NCBI RefSeq assembly: GCF_002091955.1
Contig: NZ_MKKY01000071.1
Coordinates: 1-55,021, forward strand
Length of the DNA: 55,021 bases
From: Rhodococcus sp. 1168
GTDB lineage: Bacteria; Actinomycetota; Actinomycetes; Mycobacteriales; Mycobacteriaceae
Reading direction: 5' to 3'
Positions 11,032 to 21,413 of this stretch are shown piece after piece (the first letter of the stretch is position 1; every line of letters begins with the position of its first letter). The notes beneath the pieces are model-generated. The model searched no databases, was not told where the DNA came from, and saw nothing but the letters and a program-made list of their open reading frames with translations. The position numbers were made by a program, and so were the translations under genes.

Positions 11032-12326
11032 GAGGTGAGTGCTCCCGCCATCAGGGTCGAACGATGTGGGTCGAACGGGCACGGCTTACCCAGGTGTTCG
11101 AGGTATTCCTCGCGAAAGTACTTCAGCGAGGAAGTGATCGGACTGACTGCGCCGTCGCCGAGCGCACAGAATGCCTTTCCGAGGATGCTGTCGGAGACGT
11201 CGAGCAGGGTATCGAGGTCGGCGAGTGTGCCCTGCCCGGTCTCGAGCCGCGCGTAGATCCCGACCAGCCAGTAGGTGCCCTCCCGGCATGGCGTGCACTT
11301 GCCGCAGGACTCGTGCGCATAGAACTCGGTCCACCGTCTCACCGCGCGGACCACGCAGGTGGTTTCGTCGAAGATCTGCAGCGCTTTGGTTCCGAGCATC
11401 GAACCGGCGGCGGCGACACCTTCGTAGTCCAAGGCGACGTCGAGGTGTTCGTCGGTGAATATCGGTGTCGAGGATCCACCCGGTGTCCAAAACTTCAGGG
11501 TGTGACCCGCGCGGACTCCGCCCGCGTAACCGAGCAACTCGCGCAACGTAATTCCGAGCGGAGCCTCGTACTGGCCGGGTTGGGTGACGTGGCCCGACAA
11601 CGAGTAAAGGGTGAAGCCCGGCGACTTTTCGGTCCCCATCGACCGAAACCAGTCGACGCCGTTGCGTAGTACAGCGGGGACACTGGCGATCGACTCGACG
11701 TTGTTCACCACAGTCGGGCGCGCGTAGAGACCGGCGACGGCAGGAAACGGCGGACGGAGGCGAGGCTGCCCGCGTTTGCCTTCGAGCGAATCCAATTGAG
11801 CGGTCTCCTCGCCGCAGATATAGGCGCCGGCGCCGGCGTGCACGATCACCTCGAGATCGAAACCGCTGCCCAGGATGTCGCGTCCCAGATATCCCGCCGC
11901 ATAGGCCTCGGCAACCGCGGCATGCAGTCTCCGTAGTACCGGAACCACTTCGCCGCGAAGGTAGATGTACGCACGATGCGCTCGAATTGCATAGCAAGCG
12001 ATGACGATTCCCTCGAGCAACACCTGCGGTGTCGCCAGGAGCAGCGGCATGTCCTTACACGTGCCGGGCTCCGACTCGTCCGCGTTGACCACCAGGTAGT
12101 GCGCCTTACCGTCCTCCTGCGGAATGAAACTCCACTTCATTCCCGTCGGGAAGCCTGCCCCGCCGCGACCTCGAAGACCGGAATCCTTGACCGTGGCGAT
12201 GACGTCGTCCTCGGGCATCGACAGCGCTCTATGCAGACCCTCGTAGCCGCCGTGGCGCAGATAGGTTTCCAGGGTCCACGATTGCGGATCGTCCCAGTAG
12301 TCACTGAGAACCGGAGTCAGGGGCAC
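11028..12326 (-). CDS. nuoF: NADH-quinone oxidoreductase subunit F (NADH/FMN site)
   Basis: Flavin subunit that oxidises NADH, 432 residues from the GTG at 12326 ([11 protein letters not shown]), one base after the nuoE stop. [13 protein letters not shown] (about 63-75) is the FMN/NADH-binding glycine-rich loop. [21 protein letters not shown] follows, and [15 protein letters not shown] near residue 340 gives three of the 4Fe-4S N3 cysteines; the fourth is in the ALGDGA segment region (CALGD). Upstream codons in this frame lie inside nuoE and are not part of the gene. Confidence 0.96.
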   Translation of the reverse strand: MPLTPVLSDYWDDPQSWTLETYLRHGGYEGLHRALSMPEDDVIATVKDSGLRGRGGAGFPTGMKWSFIPQEDGKAHYLVVNADESEPGTCKDMPLLLATPQVLLEGIVIACYAIRAHRAYIYLRGEVVPVLRRLHAAVAEAYAAGYLGRDILGSGFDLEVIVHAGAGAYICGEETAQLDSLEGKRGQPRLRPPFPAVAGLYARPTVVNNVESIASVPAVLRNGVDWFRSMGTEKSPGFTLYSLSGHVTQPGQYEAPLGITLRELLGYAGGVRAGHTLKFWTPGGSSTPIFTDEHLDVALDYEGVAAAGSMLGTKALQIFDETTCVVRAVRRWTEFYAHESCGKCTPCREGTYWLVGIYARLETGQGTLADLDTLLDVSDSILGKAFCALGDGAVSPITSSLKYFREEYLEHLGKPCPFDPHRSTLMAGALTS

Positions 12327-12327
12327 G

Positions 12328-13155
12328 TCAATTTCCCTTCTCGGGAGGTACTGATTCGCCGGGTGCAGGCGCTGGCTTGTTCTTGGTCGTTTCCGCTGCC
12401 GCGGCATCCGCCGACTCGAGGGGCGGCGCACCCTCGTCCGAGGGTTCGTGCGCCGTCGGGGCGGTCATCGACAGTGCGCGTGCGACGCGCAGGCCCGCGA
12501 GGGTCGGGCCGCCCGCAGTACCACCGGCCTCTACCGCGCCGGGGCGTTCGTCGGGGAAACCCGCAAGGATTCGCTCGGTCTCCCGGAACGTGCAGAGCGA
12601 TGCACCCCTGCTCGGAACGACCTCGCGTCCCGAACGCAAGTCGTCGAGGAGGGTGCGCGCAGATTCGGGAGTCTGATTGTCGAAGAACTCCCAATTGACC
12701 ATCACCACCGGTGCGTAATCGCAGGCAGCGTTGCATTCGATGTGCGTCAACGTGACGGGGTCGTCGACGCCTCCGGGGTGGTCCTCCAGGGCTTCGAGGA
12801 TGGCATCGCCGCCCATCACTGCGCACAACGTGTTGGTGCACACTCCCACCAGGTAGTCACCTGTTGGTTCGCGCCGATACATCGAGTAGAAAGTTGCTAC
12901 TGCGGTGACTTCGGCGCCGGTCAGTCCAAGCCGATGTGCGCAGAACTCGATACCTGTCGGAGTGATGTACCCGTCCTCGGCCTGGACCAGATGCAGGAGC
13001 GGAAGGAGTGCCGACCGAGCCATCTCCGGGTCGACATCCCCGGGCGGGGTGTACCTTGCGACGATCCTGTCCGCATCCAGCGACAACCGAGTCGCTGTGT
13101 CCGGTGGGTACGGGGCAGCACGGGTGGTCAGTTCCACATAGATGGGTTCGCTCAT
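12328..13155 (-). CDS. nuoE: NADH-quinone oxidoreductase subunit E
   Basis: Thioredoxin-like 2Fe-2S subunit of the NADH module, 275 residues. Cluster N1a ligands are visible in [12 protein letters not shown] and [12 protein letters not shown]. The core ends near residue 200. The remaining ~75 residues are an Ala/Pro/Glu-rich, low-complexity tail that looks disordered; long NuoE tails are something I recall from mycobacteria and relatives. ATG overlaps the nuoD stop by 4 bases. Confidence 0.95.
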   Translation of the reverse strand: MSEPIYVELTTRAAPYPPDTATRLSLDADRIVARYTPPGDVDPEMARSALLPLLHLVQAEDGYITPTGIEFCAHRLGLTGAEVTAVATFYSMYRREPTGDYLVGVCTNTLCAVMGGDAILEALEDHPGGVDDPVTLTHIECNAACDYAPVVMVNWEFFDNQTPESARTLLDDLRSGREVVPSRGASLCTFRETERILAGFPDERPGAVEAGGTAGGPTLAGLRVARALSMTAPTAHEPSDEGAPPLESADAAAAETTKNKPAPAPGESVPPEKGN

Positions 13156-14453
13156 CGGTCCACACCTCCCATCACCGGATCGATACTTGCCACAGCAGCG
13201 ATGACATCAGCGACCATGCCGCCTTCGCACGTGGCTGCAACCGCTTGCAGGTTGGTGAAGGATGGATCTCGGTAGTGCACCCGAAACGGTCTTGTGCCGC
13301 CGTCGCTGACCATGTGGACGCCGAGTTCACCGCGCGGCGATTCGACTGCGACGTACACCTGACCCGGTGGGACCCGAAAGCCCTCGGTGACGAGCTTGAA
13401 ATGGTGGATCAACGATTCCATCGAGGTGTCCATGATTTCGCGCACGTGTTCGGCAGAATTACCCATACCGTCCGGTCCGACGGAAAGATCGGCAGGCCAC
13501 GCTATTTTCTTGTCGTCCACCATGATCGGTCCTGGTCGAAGCCGGTCGAGGCACTGCTCGGCAATCTTGAGTGATTCCTTCATCTCGTCGATCCGCACGA
13601 GGTATCGACCGTAGGCATCGCAACCGGTGTCCGTGCACACCTCGAATTCGTAGTTTTCGTATCCGCAATAGGGTTCGGAGACGCGGAGGTCATGAGGGAG
13701 GCCGGTGGAGCGAAGCATCGGACCGGTGATTCCAAGAGCCATACAGCCAGTCAGATCGAGATAACCGATCCCTTTGGTCCTGGCCTTCCAGATCGAGTTC
13801 TCGTTCAGCAGATTCGACATATCGCGTAGGCGAACAGGCAAAGTTTTCAGTAACTCTCGCACTTTCGCCACCGCGTCTTCGGGTAGATCCTGGGCGAGTC
13901 CGCCGGGTCGAATGAACGCGTGGTTCATCCGCAATCCGGTGATCATCTCGAACACGTCGAGAATCAACTCGCGCTCACGAAACCCGAACAGCATCGCCGT
14001 AACTGCACCCAATTCCATTCCGCCGGTGGCCAGCGCGACGAGGTGCGAAGAAATGCGATTGAGTTCCATCAACAGAACCCTGACGACGGTCGCACGTTCG
14101 GGTACTTCCTCGGTGATATCGAGAAGCTTTTCGACACCGAGACAGTACGCAGTTTCGTTGAAGAAGGGGGACAAATAGTCCATCCTGGTCACGAAGGTCA
14201 CGCCCTGCGTCCAATTTCGAAACTCGAGATTCTTTTCGATTCCAGTGTGCAAGTAGCCGATTCCGCATCGTGCTTCGGTCACGGTTTCGGCTTCGATCTC
14301 GAGAATCAAGCGAAGTACCCCATGCGTCGACGGGTGCTGTGGCCCCATGTTGACGACGATGCGCTCTTCGGAGGAGCCTGCAGCCGATTCTGCTGCAGCA
14401 GCGACTATGTCGTCCCAATCTTGCCCGGAGACGGTCAACGATCGTTCGCTCAT
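13152..14453 (-). CDS. nuoD: NADH-quinone oxidoreductase subunit D
   Basis: 49-kDa-type subunit of the quinone module, related to [NiFe]-hydrogenase large subunits, about 433 residues. [15 protein letters not shown] near residue 35 carries the conserved quinone-site His. RIDYLSPF-type sequence ([12 protein letters not shown]), [13 protein letters not shown] and the C-terminal [10 protein letters not shown] are all present. The hydrogenase metal-binding cysteines are lost, as expected for complex I. Start choice: an ATG at 14453 shares bases with the nuoC TGA, and a GTG at 14456 lies one codon upstream. Confidence 0.96.
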   Translation of the reverse strand: MSERSLTVSGQDWDDIVAAAAESAAGSSEERIVVNMGPQHPSTHGVLRLILEIEAETVTEARCGIGYLHTGIEKNLEFRNWTQGVTFVTRMDYLSPFFNETAYCLGVEKLLDITEEVPERATVVRVLLMELNRISSHLVALATGGMELGAVTAMLFGFRERELILDVFEMITGLRMNHAFIRPGGLAQDLPEDAVAKVRELLKTLPVRLRDMSNLLNENSIWKARTKGIGYLDLTGCMALGITGPMLRSTGLPHDLRVSEPYCGYENYEFEVCTDTGCDAYGRYLVRIDEMKESLKIAEQCLDRLRPGPIMVDDKKIAWPADLSVGPDGMGNSAEHVREIMDTSMESLIHHFKLVTEGFRVPPGQVYVAVESPRGELGVHMVSDGGTRPFRVHYRDPSFTNLQAVAATCEGGMVADVIAAVASIDPVMGGVDR

Positions 14454-15106
14454 CACTTGTACCCCCGTCGTTGGTCCGGTGGAGGAATACTCGCACCCTT
14501 GTACTCGACCGGGATTCCTCCGAGTGGATAGTCCTTGCGTTGTGGATGGCCCTCCCAGTCGTCGGGCATCTGAATTCGAGTCAACGAAGGATGACCGTCG
14601 AACTGGATTCCGAAGAAGTCGTACGTTTCACGTTCGTGCCAGTCGTCGGTCGGATAGATCTCGACCAGCGACGGCAGGTGCGGATCGGCATCCGAAACCG
14701 ATACTTCGAGACGGATTCGACGATTGTGGGTTATCGACATCAACGGAAATACTGCGTGTAATTCTCGGTCGACCTGCTGGGGATAGTGGACGCCACTGAC
14801 ACCCAGGCACAGTTCGAATCGAAGTTCCGGTTCGTTGCGGAGCGTTGTCGCCACCGCAAGAAGGTGTTCGCGTCGAACATGCAGGGTGAGTTGACCGCGG
14901 AAGACCACGACGGCTTCGATTGCTTCATCGATCGTCGTGTCGAGTCGGGGAAGTGTGCGTTCCAATTCATCGGCAATGACATCGAAGTATCCGCCGTAGG
15001 GTCGGGATGCGCTCTCCCGCAGCAGCGTAGGTGGCACCAACCTCCCATACCCGGATGTGTCACCGGTACCCTTCACACCGAACATTCCACGTCGATCGGA
15101 CGTCAC
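14453..15106 (-). CDS. nuoC: NADH-quinone oxidoreductase subunit C
   Basis: 30-kDa subunit of complex I, 217 residues from the GTG at 15106 ([15 protein letters not shown]), which overlaps the nuoB stop. The family signature is clear: [22 protein letters not shown] (about 145-165), then [23 protein letters not shown]. It is separate from nuoD, unlike the fused NuoCD of enterobacteria. The frame is open for another 89 codons upstream but that part is a shadow of nuoB. Confidence 0.95.
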   Translation of the reverse strand: MTSDRRGMFGVKGTGDTSGYGRLVPPTLLRESASRPYGGYFDVIADELERTLPRLDTTIDEAIEAVVVFRGQLTLHVRREHLLAVATTLRNEPELRFELCLGVSGVHYPQQVDRELHAVFPLMSITHNRRIRLEVSVSDADPHLPSLVEIYPTDDWHERETYDFFGIQFDGHPSLTRIQMPDDWEGHPQRKDYPLGGIPVEYKGASIPPPDQRRGYK

Positions 15107-15657
15107 CGCAGCAACCCCTTGAGTTCGAAAGTAGGTGTCGACGCCAATGCGGCGGCTTCCGCTGCGCGGGCGACCGTTTCGCGGTTCACGCCGAGCGGCA
15201 TCTCCTGTATTTTCTTGTGCAGTTCGAGGATTGCATCGAGCAGCATTTCCGGTCTGGGCGGGCACCCGGGCAAGTAGATGTCCACCGGAACCACATGGTC
15301 GACGCCTTGGACGATCGCGTAGTTGTTGAACATGCCGCCCGAGGACGCGCATACCCCCATGGCCAGAACCCATTTCGGCTCAGCCATCTGATCGTAGATC
15401 TGACGAAGCACGGGCGCCATCTTCTGGCTGACCCGGCCGGCGACGATCATCAGGTCCGCCTGCCGCGGGGAGGCACGAAATGCTTCCATACCGAATCGGG
15501 CGATATCGAATCGGCCGGAACTGGTAGCCATCATTTCGATTGCGCAGCAGGCGAGGCCGAATGTGGCGGGCCAGAGTGAGCCCTTCCTGACGTATCCGGC
15601 GAGGCCTTCGACCGTACTCAGCAGAAAGCCACTCGGTAGCTTCTCTTCGAGACCCAT
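15103..15657 (-). CDS. nuoB: NADH-quinone oxidoreductase subunit B (cluster N2)
   Basis: Carries the terminal 4Fe-4S cluster N2 that reduces quinone, 184 residues. The ligand pattern is intact: tandem Cys in [11 protein letters not shown] (about 36-40), Cys in [10 protein letters not shown] (about 100) and Cys in [11 protein letters not shown] (about 130). A 40-base gap separates it from nuoA, the only sizeable gap in the operon. A purine-rich ribosome site in that gap is weak. Confidence 0.97.
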   Translation of the reverse strand: MGLEEKLPSGFLLSTVEGLAGYVRKGSLWPATFGLACCAIEMMATSSGRFDIARFGMEAFRASPRQADLMIVAGRVSQKMAPVLRQIYDQMAEPKWVLAMGVCASSGGMFNNYAIVQGVDHVVPVDIYLPGCPPRPEMLLDAILELHKKIQEMPLGVNRETVARAAEAAALASTPTFELKGLLR

Positions 15658-15697
15658 ATCTGACCCTTCCGATTCAAAGTTCTTGAAAGTGGCGAAC

Positions 15698-16057
15698 CTA
15701 ATCCCAGCTGAGCCCGCCGCGACGCCATTCGTAGGCGTAGGCGACTGCAGCGCTGACGACGAACAGTCCCATCGCGAGAAGCCCGAATACGCCGAGCGCG
15801 TCGAAATGCACGGCCCAGGGATATAGAAAAACGATTTCGATGTCGAAAATGATGAACAGCATCGCCGTCAGATAGAACTTCACGGGGTAGCGACCTGCAC
15901 CCATCGGTTGAGCCGTCGGCTCGATACCGCATTCGTAGGCATCCATCTTCGCCCTGTTGTACCGCTTCGGGCCGACTACCGAGGCGATGACGACGGAGAC
16001 GAGAGCGAAGGCGACGGCGACAGCACCGAGGACAAGGATGGGAATGTACTCGTTCAT
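15698..16057 (-). CDS. nuoA: NADH-quinone oxidoreductase subunit A
   Basis: First gene of the operon and a three-helix membrane subunit of complex I, 119 residues. I chose [11 protein letters not shown] because GGAGG lies 10 bases upstream; an ATG seven codons earlier lacks this. The conserved loop [10 protein letters not shown] with Cys and the segment [19 protein letters not shown] with the membrane Asp/Glu are visible. The promoter of the whole 14-gene unit should lie in 16058-16181, but I could not identify one with confidence. Confidence 0.95.
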   Translation of the reverse strand: MNEYIPILVLGAVAVAFALVSVVIASVVGPKRYNRAKMDAYECGIEPTAQPMGAGRYPVKFYLTAMLFIIFDIEIVFLYPWAVHFDALGVFGLLAMGLFVVSAAVAYAYEWRRGGLSWD

Positions 16058-16181
16058 GCTGTTCGCGCCTCCGTGCATGCCTTGTGGGCAGCCTGTAGGA
16101 ATGTGAGCTGAAACACAGCCTACCGGTGCGATGCCCCGACGTGTCTCGATTTCGGACTGCGAGGAAGGAGTGTCGGGTCCA

Positions 16182-16601
16182 CTACGCGGGAAAAGTTTGG
16201 GACGGTGGCACTTTCGGTAGGTTTTCGAGCAGTTTCACGACCGTTTCCGCCAACACGAACGGGTCCAGCGGATGTGGCACTGCGGCGTCGGCGCCGGACC
16301 AATCTGCCAACCATCTGTCGTCCGGTCGGCCGGTCAGAACCACCAACGGTGGACAGTGTGCGAGCTCGTCCCGCAGTTGCTTCGCCACGCCCATTCCCCC
16401 GGCCGGCGCCGACTCCCCGTCGAGGATGGCGAGGTCGATGCCCCCGCCGTCCAGATAGTGAATCACCATCGGGGCCGATGCGACTTCGAGATAGTCGAAG
16501 GTTCCGAGCGTCGCTTTCGGGTGTGTGCCGATAGCCGTCGTCACATACGTGCGCGTGTCGGAGTTGCTGCTGTACACGAGAATGCGGAGAGCAGGGGTCA
16601 C
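16182..16601 (-). CDS. Orphan receiver-domain protein upstream of nuoA
   Basis: Single-domain response-regulator-like protein, about 139 residues from the GTG at 16601 (VTPALRILVYSSNSD), with no output domain. The phospho-acceptor Asp is visible in DLAILDGESA, but the beta-5 position that normally holds the invariant Lys reads AAVPHPLDP, with His in its place. That suggests altered or no phosphorelay. From memory it resembles Rv3143, which also sits just upstream of nuo in M. tuberculosis; the conserved spacing hints at a role in complex I expression or assembly. It is 125 bases upstream of nuoA on the same strand. The frame is open further upstream (to 16790), but that part lacks receiver character. 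Confidence 0.75.
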   Translation of the reverse strand: MTPALRILVYSSNSDTRTYVTTAIGTHPKATLGTFDYLEVASAPMVIHYLDGGGIDLAILDGESAPAGGMGVAKQLRDELAHCPPLVVLTGRPDDRWLADWSGADAAVPHPLDPFVLAETVVKLLENLPKVPPSQTFPA

Positions 16602-16757
16602 GGGACCTGATGCTACGACCGGGGATGCAGGAGACGTGGGCGATTCATGTTTCCAAGGGCGTTCCACTTGGGATAAAAGTGTAACGTTCCTTGCTTGTCG
16701 GGGGATAGACCGTCGAACAGAGTCGCCACCGAGCGACAGCGGCCGAAAGGAACCTCG

Positions 16758-16943
16758 ATGCAGGATCAGCACGTTCCACAATTTCCGCACGTGTTCGGTC
16801 CGAACGAGGACGTGCTGACCGAGTTCGGTGTGAGTCGGCAGAGCTTCATGGCCCGATTACGAGAGATTCTCCTGCAGGATCCACCCCCCAAGGGCCTCGA
16901 TCGCACGGATGTCGCTGCACTGCTGAGGGTCTGTCGCGCCTGA
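16758..16943 (+). CDS. Small conserved-looking hypothetical protein
   Basis: 61 residues from the ATG at 16758, preceded by AAAGGAA six bases upstream. I chose this start over an upstream in-frame ATG at 16695, which has no ribosome site. The sequence (FGPNEDVLTEFGVSRQSFMARLREIL) looks like one helical DNA-binding or protein-binding bundle, with a C-terminal DRTDVAALLRVCRA helix. I do not recognise a named family. It diverges from the receiver gene and converges with the reductase gene, whose stop lies 3 bases beyond its own. Confidence 0.5.
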   Translation: MQDQHVPQFPHVFGPNEDVLTEFGVSRQSFMARLREILLQDPPPKGLDRTDVAALLRVCRA

Positions 16944-16946
16944 GGA

Positions 16947-17492
16947 TCAGGCCCTCGCGTACTCCAGAATTGCGTTGCCCTTGGACGTCCCGCGCACGCT
17001 GCGCAACTCGAGCTTGGTGAGCGGGTCACCGGGTTCGAACATCTTTCGACCCGATCCGGCAATCACGGGGTGTGTCATCAGCGTCAGAGAGTCGAGGAGT
17101 CCGGCGAAGAACAGGTGGCGCACGATCGAAATGCCGCCGACCACAGCGATCTCTCCTCCTTTCGACGCCTTCAAATCGTGAACGAAGTCATTGAGATCCC
17201 CGTCGATGAGTGAGGCATTTTCCCAGGTTAGTGGACCGGTGAGCGTCCTGGAAGCGACGTGCTTGGGTACAGAGTTGATGAAGCCCCCGAAGCCGTCCTC
17301 GTCCCCTGCGGTCGGCCAATATCCCGACCACTGCTCGTAGCCGACTCGTCCGAGAATTACCGCGTCCACTCGCTCGATCATCGCCCCCAGCAGACCCCCC
17401 ATTTCTTCGTCGAAACTGTCGAACTGCCATTGTTCGGGGGACTCGACCACTCCGTCTACGGAGTGAAACAGACCTGCTGTCAGTGTGCGCAT
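16947..17492 (-). CDS. DHFR-like (RibD C-terminal domain) reductase
   Basis: 181 residues from MRTLTAGLFHSVDGVVESPE; GAAG lies just upstream. The fold family is the dihydrofolate reductase-like RibD_C group: early SVDGVVESPEQWQF, then AVILGRVGYEQW, and the NADPH-binding GGEIAVVGGISIVRHLFFAGLLD, ending with a typical KMFE...LELRS strand region. Members are usually NAD(P)H reductases of unknown substrate in actinobacteria rather than real folate or riboflavin enzymes. It diverges from the glucosidase gene with about 100 bases between. Confidence 0.8.
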   Translation of the reverse strand: MRTLTAGLFHSVDGVVESPEQWQFDSFDEEMGGLLGAMIERVDAVILGRVGYEQWSGYWPTAGDEDGFGGFINSVPKHVASRTLTGPLTWENASLIDGDLNDFVHDLKASKGGEIAVVGGISIVRHLFFAGLLDSLTLMTHPVIAGSGRKMFEPGDPLTKLELRSVRGTSKGNAILEYARA

Positions 17493-17596
17493 CGATCTTC
17501 TCTTTTCGTGGTTGTCGGGGCTCTTCTCGTTCGACCTGCGGACTCGGTGAAACTCATCGGTACGCGAGCGTGCCGCAGAGGTAGCAGACTGGTGCC

Positions 17597-20275
17597 GTGA
17601 CCGATGCCACCGAACCACCGCCCAAGCCGAGGACCGCCGAGCATTCGCGGCTCGCCGAGTCGCCCGGCGTGTCCGGGCCCTGGCGTCAGTGGGGCCCCTA
17701 TCTCGCCGGCCGGCAGTGGGGCACAGTCCGTGAGGACTACTCGATCGATGGGGACGCCTGGCAGTCCTTTCCCTTCGATCAGGCGCATGCACGGGCCTAC
17801 CGGTGGGGAGAGGACGGATTGGGCGGGATCTGCGATCGTTTCGGGTTTCTCAACTTTGCTTTCGCGCTGTGGAACCGCAAGGACCCCGTCCTCAAGGAAC
17901 GACTCTTCGGTCTTACCAACGGTGAAGGCAACCACGGCGAGGACGTCAAGGAGTACTGGTGGGTCGTCGACGGCACACCCAGCCACAGCTGGATGCAATG
18001 GCTCTACCGCTATCCGCACGCCGAGTACCCGTACCGGCAGCTTCGTGAAGAGAACGCGCAACGAGGGCGCGACGAACGGGAGTACGAACTCTCCGATACC
18101 GGAATTCTCGACGAGAACCGATTCTTCGACGTGCAGGTCACCTACGCCAAAGCAGCCCCGGACGATATCGCCATCGTTATCTCGATCACCAATCATGGCC
18201 CCGAGGCCGCGTCGGTCGATCTGCTGCCGCATCTCTGGTTGCGCAACACCTGGGCGTGGGGTCGCGACGACCGTGGCGGCGCCCTCTCGGAAATGACGGC
18301 CCCCGAATTGCAGTCCGGCCGGGTGCGCGCAATCGCAGCCGAACATGGCTTTCTCGGAAAGTATTATCTCAGCGCCGAAGGGGAACCCGAGGTCCTCTTC
18401 TGTGACAACGAAACGAACTCGGCGCAGCTCTGGGGTCAGGAGAATGCAAGCGCGTACTGCAAAGACGGAATCGGCCGCCGCGTCGTCGAAGGTGACACCG
18501 GCGCGATCAACCCTGAGCAGACGGGCACGAAGTCGGCGTTCTGGTTTCGATTCGACGACATCGCACCCGGCGCTACGGTCGAGGTCAAGTTGCGTTTGTC
18601 TCACAACGAACCGGACGCACAGACCTTCGGGCGTGGGTTCGACGCCATTGTTGCCGACCGACGTTCGGAAGCCGACGACTTCTTCGGTGTCGTGATCGGA
18701 TCCGATCTGGACGAGAATGATCGCCATATCGCTCGGCGAGCGTACGCGGGGCTTTTGTGGACGAAGCAGCTCTACCGTTACGACGTCGAGCAATGGCTCG
18801 AAGGCGACCCGGTGGGTGAGCCCGCACCGCCGTCGCGGCGCGATCCCGCGGCGCGAAATACGCACTGGCGTCACCTTGCCCTCGCTGACGTGATATCGAT
18901 GCCCGACGAATGGGAGTATCCGTGGTTTGCTGCTTGGGACTTGGCTTTTCATACCATTCCTCTTGCCCACGTGGATCCGGATTTCGCGAAGGAACAGTTG
19001 GTGCTGATGTGCCGGGAGTGGGCGATGCATCCCAACGGTCAGCTCCCCGCTTACGAGTGGGAGTTCGGTGACGTCAATCCACCGGTCCATGCGTGGGCGG
19101 CGTGGCACGTCTACCGCATCGACGGATACCGTGACCGAGAATTCCTGGTGCGTGTGTTCACCAAGCTGCTGTTGAATTTCTCTTGGTGGGTGAACCGAAA
19201 GGACTCGGCGGGTTCGAACATCTTCGAGGGTGGCTTCCTCGGAATGGACAATATCGGCTTGTTCAACCGCTCTGCGCCCTTGCCGCCAGGATTTCGGCTC
19301 GAACAATCCGACGCCACGAGTTGGATGGCGTTCTACTGCCAACAGATGTTCAAGATTTCGCTCGAGCTCGCGCGTCACGACAATGCCTGGGACGACGTCG
19401 CGACGAAGTTCTTCTCGCACTTTCTGTCCATCGCGAAAGCTGTCAAATCTTTTGGATCGCAACATATTTCACTATGGCACGAAGAGGACGGGTTCTTCTA
19501 CGACGTCCTCGTTTCGCCAGAGGGTGACGCGGTACCGATGCGGGTACGTTCGATGGTCGGACTGCTCCCGATTCTCGGTGCTACCGAGATTCCGTCGTGG
19601 GTCGAGGAGGAATGCCCTGATCTGACCGCACGTCTGCGGTGGGTGCAGCATCGTCGACCTGACATGGTCAGTCCGTTGCTCGCACGGAAGGACGGCGACG
19701 AAATTCGAGTGCTGCTCTCCCTCGTCGAACCGGAACGACTCAAGCGTGTGCTGGCCAGGATGTTCGATTCGGAAGAGTTCCTGTCGCAGTACGGAATCAG
19801 GTCACTGTCGGCGTCGTACCGGGACGGCGTCACGTTCGATGTCGACGGCCGCAGTCTGTCCATCGAGTACGAACCCGGCGAATCACGCACGGGCATGTTC
19901 GGTGGCAACTCGAACTGGCGTGGCCCGATCTGGTTCCCGGTCAACGTGTTGTTGGCCGACAAGTTGCGCGCATACGGCCGTCACTACGGCGAATCCTTCA
20001 CCATCGAGATTCCCACCGGATCCGGCAATCACCGCACCTTGACGCAGGCAGCAGATTTGATCGACAGCGGGTTGGCGTCGCTGTTTCGGCCCGTGAACGG
20101 CAAGCGTCCTGCGGACGGTGCGCGAATCGAGGCGAGCGAGGACCCGTTGTGGACCGTGCACCCCACCTTCAACGAGTATTTCGACGGTGACACCGGGGAA
20201 GGCCTGGGAGCATCGCACCAAACTGGTTGGACGGGACTGGTGGCGCATCTGCTGAGGCCGCGTCTGCCGTTGTAG
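17597..20275 (+). CDS. GH63/MGH1-type glucosidase
   Basis: 892-residue, apparently cytoplasmic protein (no signal peptide), starting at GTG 17597. Segments such as GPWRQWGPYLAGRQWGTVREDYS, DRFGFLNFAFALWN and the C-terminal (alpha/alpha)6 part (WEYPWFAAWDLAFHTIPLAHVDPDFAKEQL, NWRGPIWFPVNVLL, HQTGWTGLVAHLL) match the mannosyl-oligosaccharide-glucosidase-like GH63 family often annotated 'glucosidase' in actinobacteria. The catalytic acids probably include the Asp of AAWDLAF and a Glu near the C-terminus (FNEYFDG). Likely role: hydrolysis of alpha-glucosyl or glucosylglycerate-type compounds; the substrate cannot be read from sequence. A long open frame on the opposite strand is a codon-bias shadow. 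Confidence 0.85.
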   Translation: MTDATEPPPKPRTAEHSRLAESPGVSGPWRQWGPYLAGRQWGTVREDYSIDGDAWQSFPFDQAHARAYRWGEDGLGGICDRFGFLNFAFALWNRKDPVLKERLFGLTNGEGNHGEDVKEYWWVVDGTPSHSWMQWLYRYPHAEYPYRQLREENAQRGRDEREYELSDTGILDENRFFDVQVTYAKAAPDDIAIVISITNHGPEAASVDLLPHLWLRNTWAWGRDDRGGALSEMTAPELQSGRVRAIAAEHGFLGKYYLSAEGEPEVLFCDNETNSAQLWGQENASAYCKDGIGRRVVEGDTGAINPEQTGTKSAFWFRFDDIAPGATVEVKLRLSHNEPDAQTFGRGFDAIVADRRSEADDFFGVVIGSDLDENDRHIARRAYAGLLWTKQLYRYDVEQWLEGDPVGEPAPPSRRDPAARNTHWRHLALADVISMPDEWEYPWFAAWDLAFHTIPLAHVDPDFAKEQLVLMCREWAMHPNGQLPAYEWEFGDVNPPVHAWAAWHVYRIDGYRDREFLVRVFTKLLLNFSWWVNRKDSAGSNIFEGGFLGMDNIGLFNRSAPLPPGFRLEQSDATSWMAFYCQQMFKISLELARHDNAWDDVATKFFSHFLSIAKAVKSFGSQHISLWHEEDGFFYDVLVSPEGDAVPMRVRSMVGLLPILGATEIPSWVEEECPDLTARLRWVQHRRPDMVSPLLARKDGDEIRVLLSLVEPERLKRVLARMFDSEEFLSQYGIRSLSASYRDGVTFDVDGRSLSIEYEPGESRTGMFGGNSNWRGPIWFPVNVLLADKLRAYGRHYGESFTIEIPTGSGNHRTLTQAADLIDSGLASLFRPVNGKRPADGARIEASEDPLWTVHPTFNEYFDGDTGEGLGASHQTGWTGLVAHLLRPRLPL

Positions 20276-20300
20276 GCGCGGCGCGTCCTAGAGTGGGTAA

Positions 20301-21413
20301 ATGAAGATTCGCGGCGCAGTGCTCGAGGAAATCGGACGGTCTCGGCCGTTCGCCCAATCTCGGCCGATCACGATTTCGGAACTCGATCTCGACCCGCCCG
20401 GTGAGGGGGAATTGCTCGTCCGAATCGAGGCCGCCGGCCTGTGTCATTCCGATCTGTCCGTGGTCGACGGCAATCGGATCCGGCCGGTTCCGATGTTGCT
20501 CGGGCACGAGGCAGCCGGACGCGTCGAGGCGCTCGGGTCCGGGGTCGAGGACATCGCACTAGGCACCCGCGTGGTGATGACCTTTCTGCCTCGATGCGGA
20601 GAATGCGCTGGCTGCCGGACCGACGGGCAGATGCCTTGCGTGCCAGGCAGTGCGGCGAACAATGCTGGTGAATTACTCGGTGGCGGTGGGAAATTGGCGC
20701 GTGCGGGCTTGGAAGTCAAACACCACCTCGGGGTTTCCGGATTTGCAACACATGCGGTAGTGAGCCGCAAATCGATCGTAGCCGTCGACGACGATATTCC
20801 GGCCGACATCGCGGCGGTGCTCGGCTGTGCAGTATTGACCGGCGGTGGCGCAGTCCTCAACGCCGGTGCGCCCAGGCCCGGCCAGTCCATCATGGTGGTC
20901 GGTCTCGGTGGCGTCGGAATGGCCGCTGTACTGACGGCTGTATCCGTGGGCGCCGGTGAGGTCATCGGAGTCGATGCAGTGGCTGAGAAGCTGGCAACCG
21001 CTCGCGAACTCGGTGCGACTCGGACGTATTCACCTGCCGAGCTGCATGAGCTGGGTATCAAAGCGGACATCGTGATCGAGGCTGCAGGAAACGCGCGCGC
21101 CTTCGAAGCAGCCGTCGCCGCGACGGCACCCGGCGGCAGGACGGTCACCGTCGGCCTTCCCTCTCCCGACGCCAGATCCTCGATATCGCCTCTCGGACTC
21201 GTCGCCGAAGCGCGCACGATCATCGGCAGCTATCTCGGTTCTGCAGTGCCCGAGCGTGACATTCCAAAGTATGCGCAGCTCTGGCGTGAGGGCAGGCTAC
21301 CTGTCGAGAAGCTGATCTCCTCGCGAATCCGGCTCGAGGACATCAACTACGGCATGGACGAACTCGCCGACGGCAGAGCGATCCGTCAGGTCATCACCTT
21401 CGACGAGCAGTAG
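20301..21413 (+). CDS. Zinc-dependent alcohol dehydrogenase (MDR superfamily)
   Basis: 370 residues. The catalytic zinc set is visible as GLCHSD (Cys), GHEAAG (His-Glu) and the later Cys in AVLGCAVLTGG. The structural zinc lobe PRCGECAGCRTDGQMPC holds all four cysteines. The NAD-binding Rossmann motif is VVGLGGVGMAAVLTA at about 195-210, and the Asp at the end of beta-2 (VIGVDAV) favours NAD(H). The long loop with HHLGVSGFATHAVV resembles class III/aryl-alcohol types. The 3' end overlaps the convergent ABC ATPase gene by 20 bases. Substrate unknown. Confidence 0.87.
   Translation: MKIRGAVLEEIGRSRPFAQSRPITISELDLDPPGEGELLVRIEAAGLCHSDLSVVDGNRIRPVPMLLGHEAAGRVEALGSGVEDIALGTRVVMTFLPRCGECAGCRTDGQMPCVPGSAANNAGELLGGGGKLARAGLEVKHHLGVSGFATHAVVSRKSIVAVDDDIPADIAAVLGCAVLTGGGAVLNAGAPRPGQSIMVVGLGGVGMAAVLTAVSVGAGEVIGVDAVAEKLATARELGATRTYSPAELHELGIKADIVIEAAGNARAFEAAVAATAPGGRTVTVGLPSPDARSSISPLGLVAEARTIIGSYLGSAVPERDIPKYAQLWREGRLPVEKLISSRIRLEDINYGMDELADGRAIRQVITFDEQ

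Noticed and set aside
17480..19465. 661-codon open frame on the minus strand opposite the GH63 glucosidase
   Set aside because: It mirrors the GC-rich third positions of the real gene, has no domain character and overlaps the true reductase gene's end; a codon-bias shadow.
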